A stretch of DNA of 64,000 nt from Gemmatimonadaceae bacterium. GTDB taxonomy: Bacteria > Gemmatimonadota > Gemmatimonadetes > Gemmatimonadales > Gemmatimonadaceae. The position numbers were made by a program, and so were the translations under genes. This document shows positions 29,516-38,154 of this stretch, in pieces. The notes under the pieces were generated by a model. It searched no databases, was not told the DNA's origin, and was given only the letters and a program-made list of their open reading frames with translations. Each line of letters starts with the position of its first letter. Position 1 is the stretch's first letter. Location of the stretch: positions 2,263,192 through 2,327,191 of the forward strand of contig JAHBVT010000001.1 of assembly GCA_019637355.1 (NCBI GenBank), given 5' to 3'.

Positions 29516-30028
29516 TCAGAGCAGCCCGTCGTACTTGGGATTCGGAATCAGTTGCCCGTCGAGGATCTGCTCGCGGTCCCACGGCAAGACGATGCGCGCC
29601 TCGGTCTCGAGCGCATAATAGTCCGGCGCATACGGCCCGGTCTTGAAGCTCACCGCCGTGCGCACTTCCTTGGCCCCCGCATTCACGAGCGCGGCGATGG
29701 CCAACCGCATCGTGTCCCCGCCATCGCAGGTCTCGTCGACGATGAGCGCCCGCTTGCCCAGCGCGTCCTCCGGTGCCGCCGACAGCACCGCCGGCGTCTG
29801 ACGGACGGACTCCGCGTGATAGCGCCGCGACACGATCATCGAGTGGAAGGGCCGGTCGAGCATCGCCGCCACGACAGCCCCGGGCACGACGCCTGCGGTC
29901 GCAATCCCGACGACGAGGTCGGGGTCAAAGGTCTTCGAGACTTTGAGCGCGAGCGCACGCGAGAGCTCGCCGAACAGCGGCCAATCAACGTGGAAGACTT
30001 CTTTGGGTGCGGAGCGTCGGGGAGGCAT
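29516..30028 (-). CDS. Phosphoribosyltransferase-domain protein
   Basis: 170 residues starting MPPRRSAPKEVFHVDWPLFGELSRALALKV. DPDLVVGIATAGVVPGAVVAAML and the PRPP loop RALIVDETCDGGDTMRLAIAAL at about 105-125 define the type I phosphoribosyltransferase fold (the loop has DET where most have DDxxxTG). VRTAVSFKTGPYAPDYYAL and LPWDRE in the C-terminus resemble xanthine/hypoxanthine-type enzymes. The base substrate is uncertain. Upstream frames run into low-complexity G-rich repeat and are not coding. Confidence 0.85.
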   Translation of the reverse strand: MPPRRSAPKEVFHVDWPLFGELSRALALKVSKTFDPDLVVGIATAGVVPGAVVAAMLDRPFHSMIVSRRYHAESVRQTPAVLSAAPEDALGKRALIVDETCDGGDTMRLAIAALVNAGAKEVRTAVSFKTGPYAPDYYALETEARIVLPWDREQILDGQLIPNPKYDGLL

Positions 30029-30064
30029 AAGGGGAAAGTACGTCGGGTGCATTGTTATTGAAAC

Positions 30065-30260
30065 GTGGGAGGAGGGAGGTGGGAGGTGGGTGAGGGCGGG
30101 GAGGCGGAAACGGGAGACGGTCGGATGAGGGGAGACGGTCGGGAGAGGCGCTTGGGTCCTCTCCCCACCATCTGCCCTCTCCCCACCATCTCCCTTCTCC
30201 CAACCATCTCCCATCTCCCCTCTACCTGCCGTCACCCACCTCCCGTCTCCCCTCTCCCAC
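30065..30260. repeat. Polypurine/polypyrimidine inverted repeat
   Basis: About 100 bases of GGGAGG/GGTGGG/GGGAGACGG units (left) are followed by CCTCTCCCCACCATCT/TCCCGTCTCCCC units (right). The halves are complementary in many registers and could form a long hairpin or a triplex-like structure. It fills the spacer between the divergent phosphoribosyltransferase and TPR genes. Confidence 0.75.
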
Positions 30261-30293
30261 TGTCAGGCTGGCTTCCGTCCCCCGCCCCCCATC

Positions 30294-30299
30294 TATAAC
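30294..30299 (+). promoter_or_regulatory. Candidate -10 (TATAAC) for the TPR/ParA operon
   Basis: TATAAC lies 27 bases upstream of the TPR ATG at the right edge of the pyrimidine-rich repeat. No -35 is evident. Confidence 0.35.
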
Positions 30300-30326
30300 T
30301 TCTGCCCGTCCCCCAACTCTCCCCGT

Positions 30327-30779
30327 ATGTCCTTCTGGGACCGCCTCTTCGGCGGACGCTCCGAGAGCTCGCAGCACCGGCAGCGCCTCGACTATCTGAG
30401 CGAGGCGCTAGTCTTGGAGCGCCAGGGGGATTTTGATGCCGCGGTGACCTCATACCGCCTCGCGCTGCGCGAGCGGCCGGACGACCTCAAGGTCCTGCAG
30501 AACCTCGCCATCGCGCTGTCCAAGATCGGGCGCATCGAGGAGGCGATCCGGGCCTACCGCAAAGCGCTGGAGATCGATCCGACGCTCTCCGGGGCGCACT
30601 ACGGCGTTGCGTTTCTCCTGATCAAGCGCGGTGACGGCAACTTCGCCGTGAAGCACCTCAAGGCCTTCCTGGCGCATCCGCCGTCCGGCCCTGAGGCCGA
30701 ACGCTGGGTGGCGCACGCGCAGGCCACTCTTGACCAGCTGCTCGCCAGCGACAGCTCCTCACCCTCGGCCGGAACCTGA
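30327..30779 (+). CDS. Tetratricopeptide-repeat protein
   Basis: 150 residues. Two clear TPR units follow a short N-terminus (MSFWDRLFGG): LSEALVLERQGDFDAAVTSYRLALRERPDD and LKVLQNLAIALSKIGRIEEAIRAYRKALEIDPT, and a third, weaker one covers ISGAHYGVAFLLIKRGDGNFAVKHLKAFL-like sequence. It is soluble, without a signal peptide, and probably a protein-protein adaptor. The ParA-like gene starts 2 bases after its stop, so the TPR protein may be an accessory of that ATPase. Confidence 0.85.
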   Translation: MSFWDRLFGGRSESSQHRQRLDYLSEALVLERQGDFDAAVTSYRLALRERPDDLKVLQNLAIALSKIGRIEEAIRAYRKALEIDPTLSGAHYGVAFLLIKRGDGNFAVKHLKAFLAHPPSGPEAERWVAHAQATLDQLLASDSSSPSAGT

Positions 30780-30781
30780 CG

Positions 30782-31552
30782 TTGGGCAAGGTCCTCGCGA
30801 TTGTCAGTCAGAAGGGCGGCGTCGGCAAGACGACCACCGCCGTGAACCTCGCCGCCGCCTTCGCGCGGCGCGGAATGAAGACCCTGCTCGTGGACGTGGA
30901 TCCGCAGGGCTCGGTGCGCTTCGGCGCCGGCCTGCGCAAGGACCACCCGAGCTACGGCTTCGCCGATTACCTCGCGGGCGAGCGCACGTTGCGCGACGTG
31001 CTGCTGCCGACCACGCTGCCCTGGCTGCGGGTGATGCTCGCCGGCTCGGTCACGGATCTCGCCGACCACACGAACTACCAAGAGCAGATCGCCAGCTCCG
31101 AGTTGTTGCCGAGGATGCTCGCTGCCGCCAAGGAGCGCTGCGACATCGTCGTGGTGGACACGCCGCCGGGGCTCGGCCCCGTGACGCGCCGTACGCTGGC
31201 CTCGGCTGACCGGGTGCTGATTCCGCTGCAGGCGGAGCCGCTGGCACTGCAGACGACACCACAGATCCTCCGTGGGGTACAGGACATCGTGAATACCCAC
31301 GAGTCGCTGGCCTTCGACGGCATCTTGCTGACGATGTACGAGGCGGGCAACGCCGCCTGCGAGAGCACGGTGCAGTACATCCGCGAGAAGGTGCCGCCGC
31401 ACCTGATGCTGGACTTGGTGATCCCGCGCAGCTCGGCCGTGGCCGAGGCCTTTGCCGCGGGGCAACCGGCGGTGGTGCGCTCGCCGGCCGACGCCGCGTC
31501 GCAGGCGTACGTGAACCTCGCGACGCGACTCGCGGAGCGTCTGGCGGGATGA
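30782..31552 (+). CDS. ParA-family ATPase
   Basis: 256 residues from a TTG start. The deviant Walker A KGGVGKTTTAVNLAAAF is at about 11-27, the A' motif VDVDPQGSVRFGAGL near 41 and Walker B DIVVVDTPPGLGP near 122. Such ATPases dimerise on ATP, coat DNA or membranes and position chromosomes, plasmids or protein machines. No parB-like gene is in the window and this ParA lacks an N-terminal HTH, so it could be an orphan positioning ATPase for a complex encoded elsewhere. The downstream lipoprotein start overlaps the stop (ATGA). Confidence 0.9.
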   Translation: MGKVLAIVSQKGGVGKTTTAVNLAAAFARRGMKTLLVDVDPQGSVRFGAGLRKDHPSYGFADYLAGERTLRDVLLPTTLPWLRVMLAGSVTDLADHTNYQEQIASSELLPRMLAAAKERCDIVVVDTPPGLGPVTRRTLASADRVLIPLQAEPLALQTTPQILRGVQDIVNTHESLAFDGILLTMYEAGNAACESTVQYIREKVPPHLMLDLVIPRSSAVAEAFAAGQPAVVRSPADAASQAYVNLATRLAERLAG

Positions 31553-32340
31553 AGCGCGCAGCGGGTCGGCTCGCCGCCCCGTTGGCCGTCGCCGCTGCAG
31601 GGCTCCTCGCCTGCGCCGACGCGGTCACCGATCCTGGCGCGGTCGCCGCCCTCGACTTCACCGGCATCGCGTTCCCTGCGCTCATCACCGGCGACACGCT
31701 TCGCGATGGCGCGGGCGTAGCGACGCCGCTCACCGCGACCGTGTACAACGGCCGCGGCGAGGTCGTCGGCGGCGCGGAGATCCAGTACTTCTCGCTCGAC
31801 ACCGGCGTGAGCATCGACGCCAACGGATTCCTGACGGCGACGCGGCGCGCCGGCAGCGTACGGCTTGTGGCCGCCGTGTCGGGACTGCAGTCCCAGATTC
31901 GGCGCGTCGAGGTCACGCGGCAGCCGGACACCGTCGTCGCCCCGAACACCGACATCGCCTTCGCCTACAGCATTCCCGACCGGGCCCAGAACGTCTCGCC
32001 GGCTCTCTCGCTCACCCTGCGCAGCAATGACGTGATCGGCGACGAGAGTCCGAACGTGCCCGGCTGGCGCGTCCGCTGGCGCCTGGTGCACAACGGGGAT
32101 ACACTCGCGCCTACCGACACCAGCAAGTTCGCGCTGTGGGCCGCGACGACCACGCGGCACTCGCTGACCGACACCACCAAGGCAGACGGCGTCTCGTCGC
32201 GCCGTCTGCGCATCTTCGCGAACCTCCTACCCGTCCAGCCGGACAGCGTCATCGTCATCGCGGAGGTGCGCGCGCTCGGCCTCCACGTGCCGGGCAGCCC
32301 GGTGCGCTACACCGTGACCTTTACGCCACCGGGCTTCTGA
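31549..32340 (+). CDS. Lipoprotein with Ig-like (BIG2-type) beta domain
   Basis: 263 residues. The signal peptide ends in the lipobox GLLAC, so the mature chain begins CADAVTDPGA. Residues about 40-130 (LTATVYNGRGEVVGGAEIQYFSLDTGVSIDANGFLTATRRAGSVRLVA) follow the BIG2/invasin-like Ig fold pattern (V..G..v..a.v.w.s.d..v..v...G.vta...G.a.i.a). The rest is beta-rich without a recognised family. It overlaps ParA by 4 bases. It is probably an envelope-surface protein, role unknown. Confidence 0.75.
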   Translation: MKRAAGRLAAPLAVAAAGLLACADAVTDPGAVAALDFTGIAFPALITGDTLRDGAGVATPLTATVYNGRGEVVGGAEIQYFSLDTGVSIDANGFLTATRRAGSVRLVAAVSGLQSQIRRVEVTRQPDTVVAPNTDIAFAYSIPDRAQNVSPALSLTLRSNDVIGDESPNVPGWRVRWRLVHNGDTLAPTDTSKFALWAATTTRHSLTDTTKADGVSSRRLRIFANLLPVQPDSVIVIAEVRALGLHVPGSPVRYTVTFTPPGF

Positions 32341-32374
32341 GCTCCACGTCCACTCCCCACCCGAGACTCGTCCG

Positions 32375-34192
32375 ATGATCGCTTCTGGAGGCCCGCGCCC
32401 CGCTCGCGGCACGCTGACGCAGATCTTCTTCCACGCCGTGGAACAGCACGACCTCGACGCGGCGTACCAGTTCAAGAAGGACGGCAAGTACCAGCCGATC
32501 TCGCACAAGGACGTGCTCCGCCGGGTGCGCCACGTGGCGCTGGGGCTCGAGGCCATCGGCGTGGTACGCGGGGCGCGCGTGGGCATTATGTCCGAGAACC
32601 GTCCCGAGTGGGCGATGGCCGACTGGGCCTGCCTCTGCGGCGGAATGACCGACGTCCCGGTGTACCCGACGCTGCCGGCCGACCAGATCGTGCATCCGCT
32701 CAACGACTCGGGCGCGGTGGCGCTGTTCGTCTCCACCGCCGAGCAGGCGGCCAAGGTGCAGCAGGTGCGCGGGCAGCTCACGAGCGTACGCACCGTGATC
32801 TCCTTCGTGGACGCCAAGCCGGCCGGCGCGGATATGACCTTCGCCGAGCTCGAAGCCAAGGGCGCCGCCTTCGACTCGCCTGAGCGCGCGGCGGCCTTCA
32901 AGGCAGCGGCGATGGCGGTGGAGCCGGATCATCTGGCGACGCTCATCTACACGTCGGGCACCACCGGCCTGCCGAAGGGCGTGATGCTGACGCACGACAA
33001 CATCCACTCGAACGTGAAGGCGGGCGAGCGCGACGTGCCGCTGACCGCCGGCGACGTGGCGCTGAGCTTCCTGCCGCTCTCACACATCTTCGAGCGGATG
33101 GGCGACTATCTGTTCTTCGCGAACGGCATCGGCATCGCCTACGCCGAGAGCATCGACACCGTGCCGCTCAACCTCTCCGAGGTGCGCCCGCACATCTGTA
33201 TGTCGGTGCCGCGGCTGTTCGAGAAGATGTACGCGCGGGTGCTGGAGAACGCCGTCTCCGGCGGCGCGGTGAAGGCCAAGATCTTCCACTGGGCGGCCGG
33301 CGTGGCCGACAAGTGGGCCGACGAGAAGCTGGCCGGCCGCGAACCGGGCGGCTTCCTCGCGTGGAAGTACGGCATCGCGCAGAAGCTGGTGTTCAGCAAG
33401 CTCAAGGAGCGCACCGGCGGCCGCCTGCGCTACTTCGTCTCGGGTGGCGCGCCGCTGAACCCGACGATCAACAAGTTCTTCTACGCTGCCGGCCTCGTCA
33501 TCCTCGAGGGCTACGGCCTGACCGAGACCTCGCCCGTGATCGCCGTGAACACACCGGGGGCCTTCCGCATCGGCTCGGTGGGCAAGCCGGCGCAGGGCGT
33601 GGAGGTCAAGATCGCCGGAGACGGCGAGATCCTGACCCGCGGCCCCCACGTGATGAAGGGCTACTACAACCGGCCGGATGCCACGGCCGAGGTCATCGAT
33701 GCCGATGGCTGGTTCCACACCGGCGACGTCGGCGTGCTCGAAGACGGCTTCCTGCGCATCACCGACCGCAAGAAGGACATCATCGTCACCGCCGGCGGGA
33801 AGAATATCGCCCCGCAGCCGATCGAGAACCGCATCAAGGAGAGCAAGTACGTCTCGCAGGCGGTGATGATCGGCGACAAGCGCAAGTTCCCGATCGTGCT
33901 GATCGTGCCCAACTGGGACAACCTCGAGAAGTGGGCCGCGCTCAAGAACATCATCTGGACCGACCGCAAGCAGCTGATCGCGATGCCGACGATCCAGGCG
34001 AAGATGGACAAGGAAGTCCGGAAGACGATCGAGGGCCTGGCGAGCTTCGAGACGCCGAAGAAGATCGGCCTGCTCGAGCACGACTTCTCGATCGAGCGCG
34101 GCGAGCTGACGCCGAAGCTCAGCGTCAAGCGCAAGGTCATCGACACGCAGTACAAGGCGCTGATCGACAGCTTGTACGAGGGCGGTGAATGA
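32375..34192 (+). CDS. Long-chain acyl-CoA synthetase (AMP-forming)
   Basis: 605 residues of the ANL superfamily. It activates fatty acids with ATP and CoA. Motifs: P-loop LIYTSGTTGLPKGVMLTHDN near 190, YFVSGGAPLNP then GYGLTETSPVIAVN near 380, and WFHTGDVGVLEDGFLRITDRKKDIIVTAGGKNIAPQPIEN near 445-485 with the catalytic hinge. The FAA1/COG1022 arrangement with the N-terminal YKKDGKYQPISH-like segment is typical of long-chain enzymes. Its stop overlaps the next gene (ATGA). Confidence 0.95.
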   Translation: MIASGGPRPARGTLTQIFFHAVEQHDLDAAYQFKKDGKYQPISHKDVLRRVRHVALGLEAIGVVRGARVGIMSENRPEWAMADWACLCGGMTDVPVYPTLPADQIVHPLNDSGAVALFVSTAEQAAKVQQVRGQLTSVRTVISFVDAKPAGADMTFAELEAKGAAFDSPERAAAFKAAAMAVEPDHLATLIYTSGTTGLPKGVMLTHDNIHSNVKAGERDVPLTAGDVALSFLPLSHIFERMGDYLFFANGIGIAYAESIDTVPLNLSEVRPHICMSVPRLFEKMYARVLENAVSGGAVKAKIFHWAAGVADKWADEKLAGREPGGFLAWKYGIAQKLVFSKLKERTGGRLRYFVSGGAPLNPTINKFFYAAGLVILEGYGLTETSPVIAVNTPGAFRIGSVGKPAQGVEVKIAGDGEILTRGPHVMKGYYNRPDATAEVIDADGWFHTGDVGVLEDGFLRITDRKKDIIVTAGGKNIAPQPIENRIKESKYVSQAVMIGDKRKFPIVLIVPNWDNLEKWAALKNIIWTDRKQLIAMPTIQAKMDKEVRKTIEGLASFETPKKIGLLEHDFSIERGELTPKLSVKRKVIDTQYKALIDSLYEGGE

Positions 34193-34917
34193 GTCCGCGT
34201 CGAGGCAGCGCCGTACGGGGTGCGCAGGTGACCGCTCGGGCCCTTGCGCTGGCCGCCGTGCTGGCACCGCCGCTCGCGGCGCAGCGTTCCGAGGTGGCCA
34301 TCCTCGCGGGCATCGTGCAGAGCCCCGCCGTGGAGTTCGACCGCGTCACCTCCCCCACGACCGGCGCGCCGGTCTACACGCGGGAGCGTGGACGGCGCAT
34401 CCCCGGCGCGAGCGTAGGCGTCGCCGTCAACGGAGCATTGCGCGGGCACGTATTCGGGGAACTCGGCCTCGTCAGCCACGCCATCGAGCGGCGCATCTCG
34501 CGCACCGCCACCGGCGACCACACGGGGCCGTTCGTGGCGACGAGCACTACCGAGGGACGCATCACCTCGCTCTGGATGGGTCCGACGTATCGCTTCGTGG
34601 ACCGCGAGCGCCTCGCGGTGGGCGTCATCGGCGCCCCGATGCTGCAGTTCCTGACAGGAGAGACGTTTGGCGAGGCGAGCACGGAGGACAATGCCGCCAG
34701 AAGCCGCGTCAAGTTGGGCCTGCTGATCGGGCTCCGCGCGCGCTACTGGCTGAGTGACCGCCTCGGCGTGCAGCTCACGGTGGACGACGCGATGTGGACG
34801 TACCCGCTGCTCCAGCACGGGAGCGAGGGTACGGAGCTGTTTCCGGAGGCACACCAACGCACGCCGCGTCAGCACGACCTTCGCGTGCAGCTCGGCGTGG
34901 CGATGCCGCTGCGCTAG
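34189..34917 (+). CDS. Exported beta-barrel-like outer-membrane protein
   Basis: 242 residues. The ATG at 34189 overlaps the acyl-CoA synthetase stop; the signal peptide proper is VTARALALAAVLAPPLAAQ, cut after LAAQ, so an inner GTG start is also possible. The mature part has about eight amphipathic strands (VAILAGIVQSPAVEF, SVGVAVNGALRGHVFGELGLVSH, GLLIGLRARYWLSDRLGVQLTVDDA, DLRVQLGVAMPLR) like small OmpW/OmpA barrels. The ligand is unknown. It ends convergently with the 34914 gene, overlapping by 4 bases. Confidence 0.7.
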   Translation: MSPRRGSAVRGAQVTARALALAAVLAPPLAAQRSEVAILAGIVQSPAVEFDRVTSPTTGAPVYTRERGRRIPGASVGVAVNGALRGHVFGELGLVSHAIERRISRTATGDHTGPFVATSTTEGRITSLWMGPTYRFVDRERLAVGVIGAPMLQFLTGETFGEASTEDNAARSRVKLGLLIGLRARYWLSDRLGVQLTVDDAMWTYPLLQHGSEGTELFPEAHQRTPRQHDLRVQLGVAMPLR

Positions 34918-35534
34918 GCGCGGCGCAAGGGCACGACGCTCGGCGCGGCCTGGACCTCGCCGACCCAGTGCTCAGCGTCGCGGGCGAGCTCGCGCACCCG
35001 CGGCGGCAATGGCAACGACGCATCGCCCACGATGCGCCCCCCCACGCGCACGACGCGCCCCGCGTCTTCGACCAGCGCGGGGGCCATCGTTCCGTCGAGC
35101 AGCGCCGCCGCAAACGTCGCATCGGCGAACGGGACCACCGACGGCGCGCCCTGCACGTGCCCCACGCCCTCTGGGCTCGCGCCAGCGGCCGGCAGCACCG
35201 CGACCACTGCCTCGCAGCGCGCCACCAATGCAGGCGCGACCTGCACATAGCGCCCACCGAGCAGCAGCGGCGTGCCTGGGTCAGTCACGCCGAGCAAGGC
35301 CTCGAGGCGCGACAGCAATGCGTCGCTGGGCTCCGAGGTCGCGCCGTCAGGCGCGGAAACCGCGGAGTCGAGCAACAGCGTCCCCTGCTCGATCGTCCAT
35401 TCGCGGCGACACTGCATACATCCCACCGCCGCGCGAATCACGTCGCGGCCGCGCGTCTCCAGCGCCACGACGACCAGCGGCGTTCGGGCGTGCGGCTCCG
35501 GGCAAATCAGACGCTCGGCAATGTCAAGGCGCAT
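34914..35534 (-). CDS. Uncharacterised protein with Trm112-like Cys pairs and degenerate methyltransferase-like half
   Basis: 206 residues from MRLDIAERLICPE. The N-terminus has a Trm112-like arrangement (LICPE ... GCMQCRREWTIEQGTLLL) of zinc-ribbon Cys residues. The C-terminal half (VVAVLPAAGASPEGVGHVQGAPSVVPFADATFAAALLDGT ... GRVVRVGGRIVGDA) resembles the second half of class I SAM-dependent methyltransferases, but no glycine-rich SAM loop (E/DxGxGxG) is seen. It may therefore be a non-catalytic partner or an altered enzyme. Function is not assigned. Confidence 0.55.
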   Translation of the reverse strand: MRLDIAERLICPEPHARTPLVVVALETRGRDVIRAAVGCMQCRREWTIEQGTLLLDSAVSAPDGATSEPSDALLSRLEALLGVTDPGTPLLLGGRYVQVAPALVARCEAVVAVLPAAGASPEGVGHVQGAPSVVPFADATFAAALLDGTMAPALVEDAGRVVRVGGRIVGDASLPLPPRVRELARDAEHWVGEVQAAPSVVPLRRA

Positions 35535-35625
35535 CGGGACTGGACCTGAGGGGGGCGGATGGTGTAAAAATACGACTGTGGCGCTGCCGCACCCAGCGCG
35601 CGCCGCTCCTCCCGTCCCGACGACT

Positions 35626-36759
35626 ATGCTTGAGTTCGCGAAGTCCGAGCCGTACACGCTCGGCGTCGAGGTGGAGCTGCAGATCGTGGACCGCAGTACC
35701 CACGAGCTCTCCCCCAAAGCCCCCGAGTTGCTGAACCGCTGGACCGGGCCCGCGACCGTCCAGCCGGAGATCTTCCAGTCGATGATCGAGATCAGCACCG
35801 GTGTCTGCCGCGACCCCGCGCACGCCGATGCCGACCTGCGCGCCACCGCCGCGCGCCTGATGCCGCTGGCCCGTGACCTCGGCGTGCGCTTCATCGCCAG
35901 CGGCACGCACCCGACGGCGCGGTACCAAGAACGCAAGCTGTTCCCGTCCGAGCGCTATCACGGCCTCATCGCGCGCAACCAGTGGATCGCCCGGCGCCTG
36001 CAGATCTTTGGCCTGCACGTGCACATCGGAATGCCGGACCCCGAAACCGCCATCGCCATCCAGAACGAGCTGCTGCACGATCTCGCGCTGCTGCTGGCGG
36101 TCTCCACCAGCTCGCCATTCTGGGAAGGCGACAACACCGGCCTCGCCTCGTCGCGCATCACGGTGTTCGAGGCCCTACCCACCGGCGGGACGCCCACCCT
36201 GGTGCACGACTGGAACGAGTTCTGCGAGCTGGTCGAAACGTTGCAGCGCGCCGAGGCGATCACCTCGCTGAAGGACCTGTGGTGGGACATCCGACCGAGT
36301 CCGCGCTACGGTACGGTGGAGATCCGCATCTGCGACGGTCTCGCGACGCTGCGCGAGACGGCGATGGTCGTGGCACTGGCGCAGGCACTGGCCAAGCGGG
36401 CCGGTGCGCGCGTGGGCGCGGGGCAGAATCGCAGCTTCCCACCGGCCTGGCGCATCCGCGAGAACAAGTGGCGTGCGTCGCGGCACGGGATGGAAGCCGA
36501 GCTGGTGGTCGGCAACGACGGCGCGCACGCCCCGGCGCGAGAGCACCTGAAACGCACGCTCGACGAGCTCGAGGCCGACGGATTCCTCGACGCGCAGTCG
36601 CAGTACGCGGCCGATGTGCGGGCCATCGCCAACGGCGCACCGACCAGCGCCGACCGTCAGCGCGCCATCTTCGCCGAGTCGGGGTCGCTCGACGCCGTCT
36701 GCGCCTCGCTGGCGGAGGAATACGAACAGGACGTGCTCGCGGGCGTCGGCGCGGGCTGA
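35626..36759 (+). CDS. YbdK-type carboxylate-amine ligase (gamma-glutamyl-cysteine-ligase fold)
   Basis: 377 residues from MLEFAKSEPYTLGVEVELQIVD. The GCS2 family landmarks are the N-terminal TLGVEVELQ metal/ATP motif, PEIFQSMIEISTGVC near 45, LQIFGLHVHIGMPD near 125, LWWDIRPSPRYGTVEIRICD near 220 and RENKWRASRHGMEAELV near 285. Family members join glutamate to an amine (the E. coli relative has weak gamma-glutamylcysteine ligase activity). An upstream GTG (35578) preceded by TAAAAAT would add 16 Pro/Ala residues and would give a nearly leaderless message. The ATG fits the family length better. Confidence 0.92.
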   Translation: MLEFAKSEPYTLGVEVELQIVDRSTHELSPKAPELLNRWTGPATVQPEIFQSMIEISTGVCRDPAHADADLRATAARLMPLARDLGVRFIASGTHPTARYQERKLFPSERYHGLIARNQWIARRLQIFGLHVHIGMPDPETAIAIQNELLHDLALLLAVSTSSPFWEGDNTGLASSRITVFEALPTGGTPTLVHDWNEFCELVETLQRAEAITSLKDLWWDIRPSPRYGTVEIRICDGLATLRETAMVVALAQALAKRAGARVGAGQNRSFPPAWRIRENKWRASRHGMEAELVVGNDGAHAPAREHLKRTLDELEADGFLDAQSQYAADVRAIANGAPTSADRQRAIFAESGSLDAVCASLAEEYEQDVLAGVGAG

Positions 36760-36778
36760 GCCGCAGCGCGCGCCGCCG

Positions 36779-37498
36779 CTAGCTGCGCGAGAGTCGCAGT
36801 TCGTCCACGTCCACGTGCGCCGGCCGGGTCACCGCCCAGAGTACGGCGTCGGCCACGTCCTCCGGCCGCAGCATCTGGTCGCGGTTCGGCAGGTGTGCCT
36901 GCGCATCCGGCTCGTGCGGATCCCAGATTGGCGTGTCCGTCGCCGCCGGCGAGACCAGCGTCGTGCGCACCCCCGTGCCCCGCGACTCCGCACGCACGGC
37001 CTCGGCGGCCGCACGCGCCGCGTGCTTGGTCGCCGCGTACACGGCGTTGGTCGGGAACACGTAGCGATCGGCCACCGAGCCGAGGAAGACGATGTGCCCC
37101 GCCCCGCGGCTCCGCATCCCCGGCAGGAACTCGCGCACGAGGCGCAGCGGCGCGACGGCGTTGAGCGCGAACGCGGTGTCGAGGTCGGCGTCCGTCGTGC
37201 CGACCACCGGACCGAGCGGGAAGGTGCCGGCCGCGAGCACGAGAATGTCCGGTGCGTTGCCGAAGGCCTCCAGCGCACCGGCGGCCACCGTCACCGCCGC
37301 AGGCGCGTGCGTCAGGTCATCGGGCAGCACCACCGGCTCGTGCGGCAGCGTCGCGGCGAGTGCCTGCAGCTGGTCGGTGGCGCGCGACACCAAGCCGACG
37401 CGCGCACCGGCCGCGGCCAGCGCGCGCGCGACGGCCGCGCCGATGCCGCGCGAGGCGCCCGTGACCAGCGCCGTGCGGCCCGCCAACGGCAGCGTCAC
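36779..37498 (-). CDS. Short-chain dehydrogenase/reductase, candidate sepiapterin reductase
   Basis: 239 residues from GTG 37498, which overlaps the folE stop (GTGA). [29 protein letters not shown] is the classical NADP(H)-binding TGxxxGxG loop; LVLAAGTF, the catalytic Ser (FLGSVADR), and [10 protein letters not shown] (YxxxK) complete the SDR active site. The C-terminus [16 protein letters not shown] ends much as in sepiapterin-type and similar reductases. Being third in an operon with GTP cyclohydrolase I and a PTPS-like enzyme makes sepiapterin/6-pyruvoyl-tetrahydropterin reduction a reasonable inference, but it is not shown by sequence alone. Confidence 0.88.
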   Translation of the reverse strand: MTLPLAGRTALVTGASRGIGAAVARALAAAGARVGLVSRATDQLQALAATLPHEPVVLPDDLTHAPAAVTVAAGALEAFGNAPDILVLAAGTFPLGPVVGTTDADLDTAFALNAVAPLRLVREFLPGMRSRGAGHIVFLGSVADRYVFPTNAVYAATKHAARAAAEAVRAESRGTGVRTTLVSPAATDTPIWDPHEPDAQAHLPNRDQMLRPEDVADAVLWAVTRPAHVDVDELRLSRS

Positions 37499-38154
37499 CG
37501 CCGCGAACCGTAGGCCAGGCGCAGGAACTCGTCCCGCGTCGCCGGGTCGTTGCGGAACGACCCCTTCAGCGACGAGGTGATCGTCTTCGAGTTCTGCTTC
37601 TCCACGCCGCGCATCATCATGCACAGGTGCTCGCACTCGATCACCACGCCCACGCCCTCGGGGCGCAGCACGTCGTGGATCGCCTGCGCGATCTGCTCCG
37701 TCAGCCGCTCCTGCACCTGCAGCCGCCGCGAGAACACCTCGACGATGCGCGGCAGCTTGCTCAGCCCGACGATGCGGCCCTGCGGGATGTAGGCGATGTG
37801 CGCCTTGCCGAAGAACGGCAGCATATGGTGCTCGCACATCGAGTAGAGCTCGATGTCGCGCACCATCACCATCGATTCGTGCTCTTCCTCGAAGACGGCG
37901 TCACCGACGACCTCCGTGACGTCCATATCGTAGCCGCGGGTGAGCCAGCTCATCGCCTTGGCCACGCGCTCGGGCGTCTTGAGCAGTCCCTCGCGAGTGG
38001 GGTCCTCGCCGATCAGCTCCAGCTCGCGGCGCACCAGCGCCTCGAACTCCACCATCCGCGCGGCGTTCGAGCCCGCCTCGGCCTCGAACGCATCCGCGCC
38101 AGAGCCGTTGCGCACGTCCGTCTGGATGCGGTCAGCGGCCATCGTATTCAACAT
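37495..38154 (-). CDS. folE: GTP cyclohydrolase I
   Basis: 219 residues from [17 protein letters not shown]; an internal Met at 38142 is an alternative. It turns GTP into 7,8-dihydroneopterin triphosphate, the entry to folate and tetrahydrobiopterin. [41 protein letters not shown] with the zinc-binding Cys-His, [36 protein letters not shown] (second Cys) and [18 protein letters not shown] are all present. GGAGACGGAGA stands just upstream of the chosen start. It overlaps the PTPS gene by 23 bases and the SDR gene by 4. Confidence 0.96.
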   Translation of the reverse strand: MLNTMAADRIQTDVRNGSGADAFEAEAGSNAARMVEFEALVRRELELIGEDPTREGLLKTPERVAKAMSWLTRGYDMDVTEVVGDAVFEEEHESMVMVRDIELYSMCEHHMLPFFGKAHIAYIPQGRIVGLSKLPRIVEVFSRRLQVQERLTEQIAQAIHDVLRPEGVGVVIECEHLCMMMRGVEKQNSKTITSSLKGSFRNDPATRDEFLRLAYGSRR

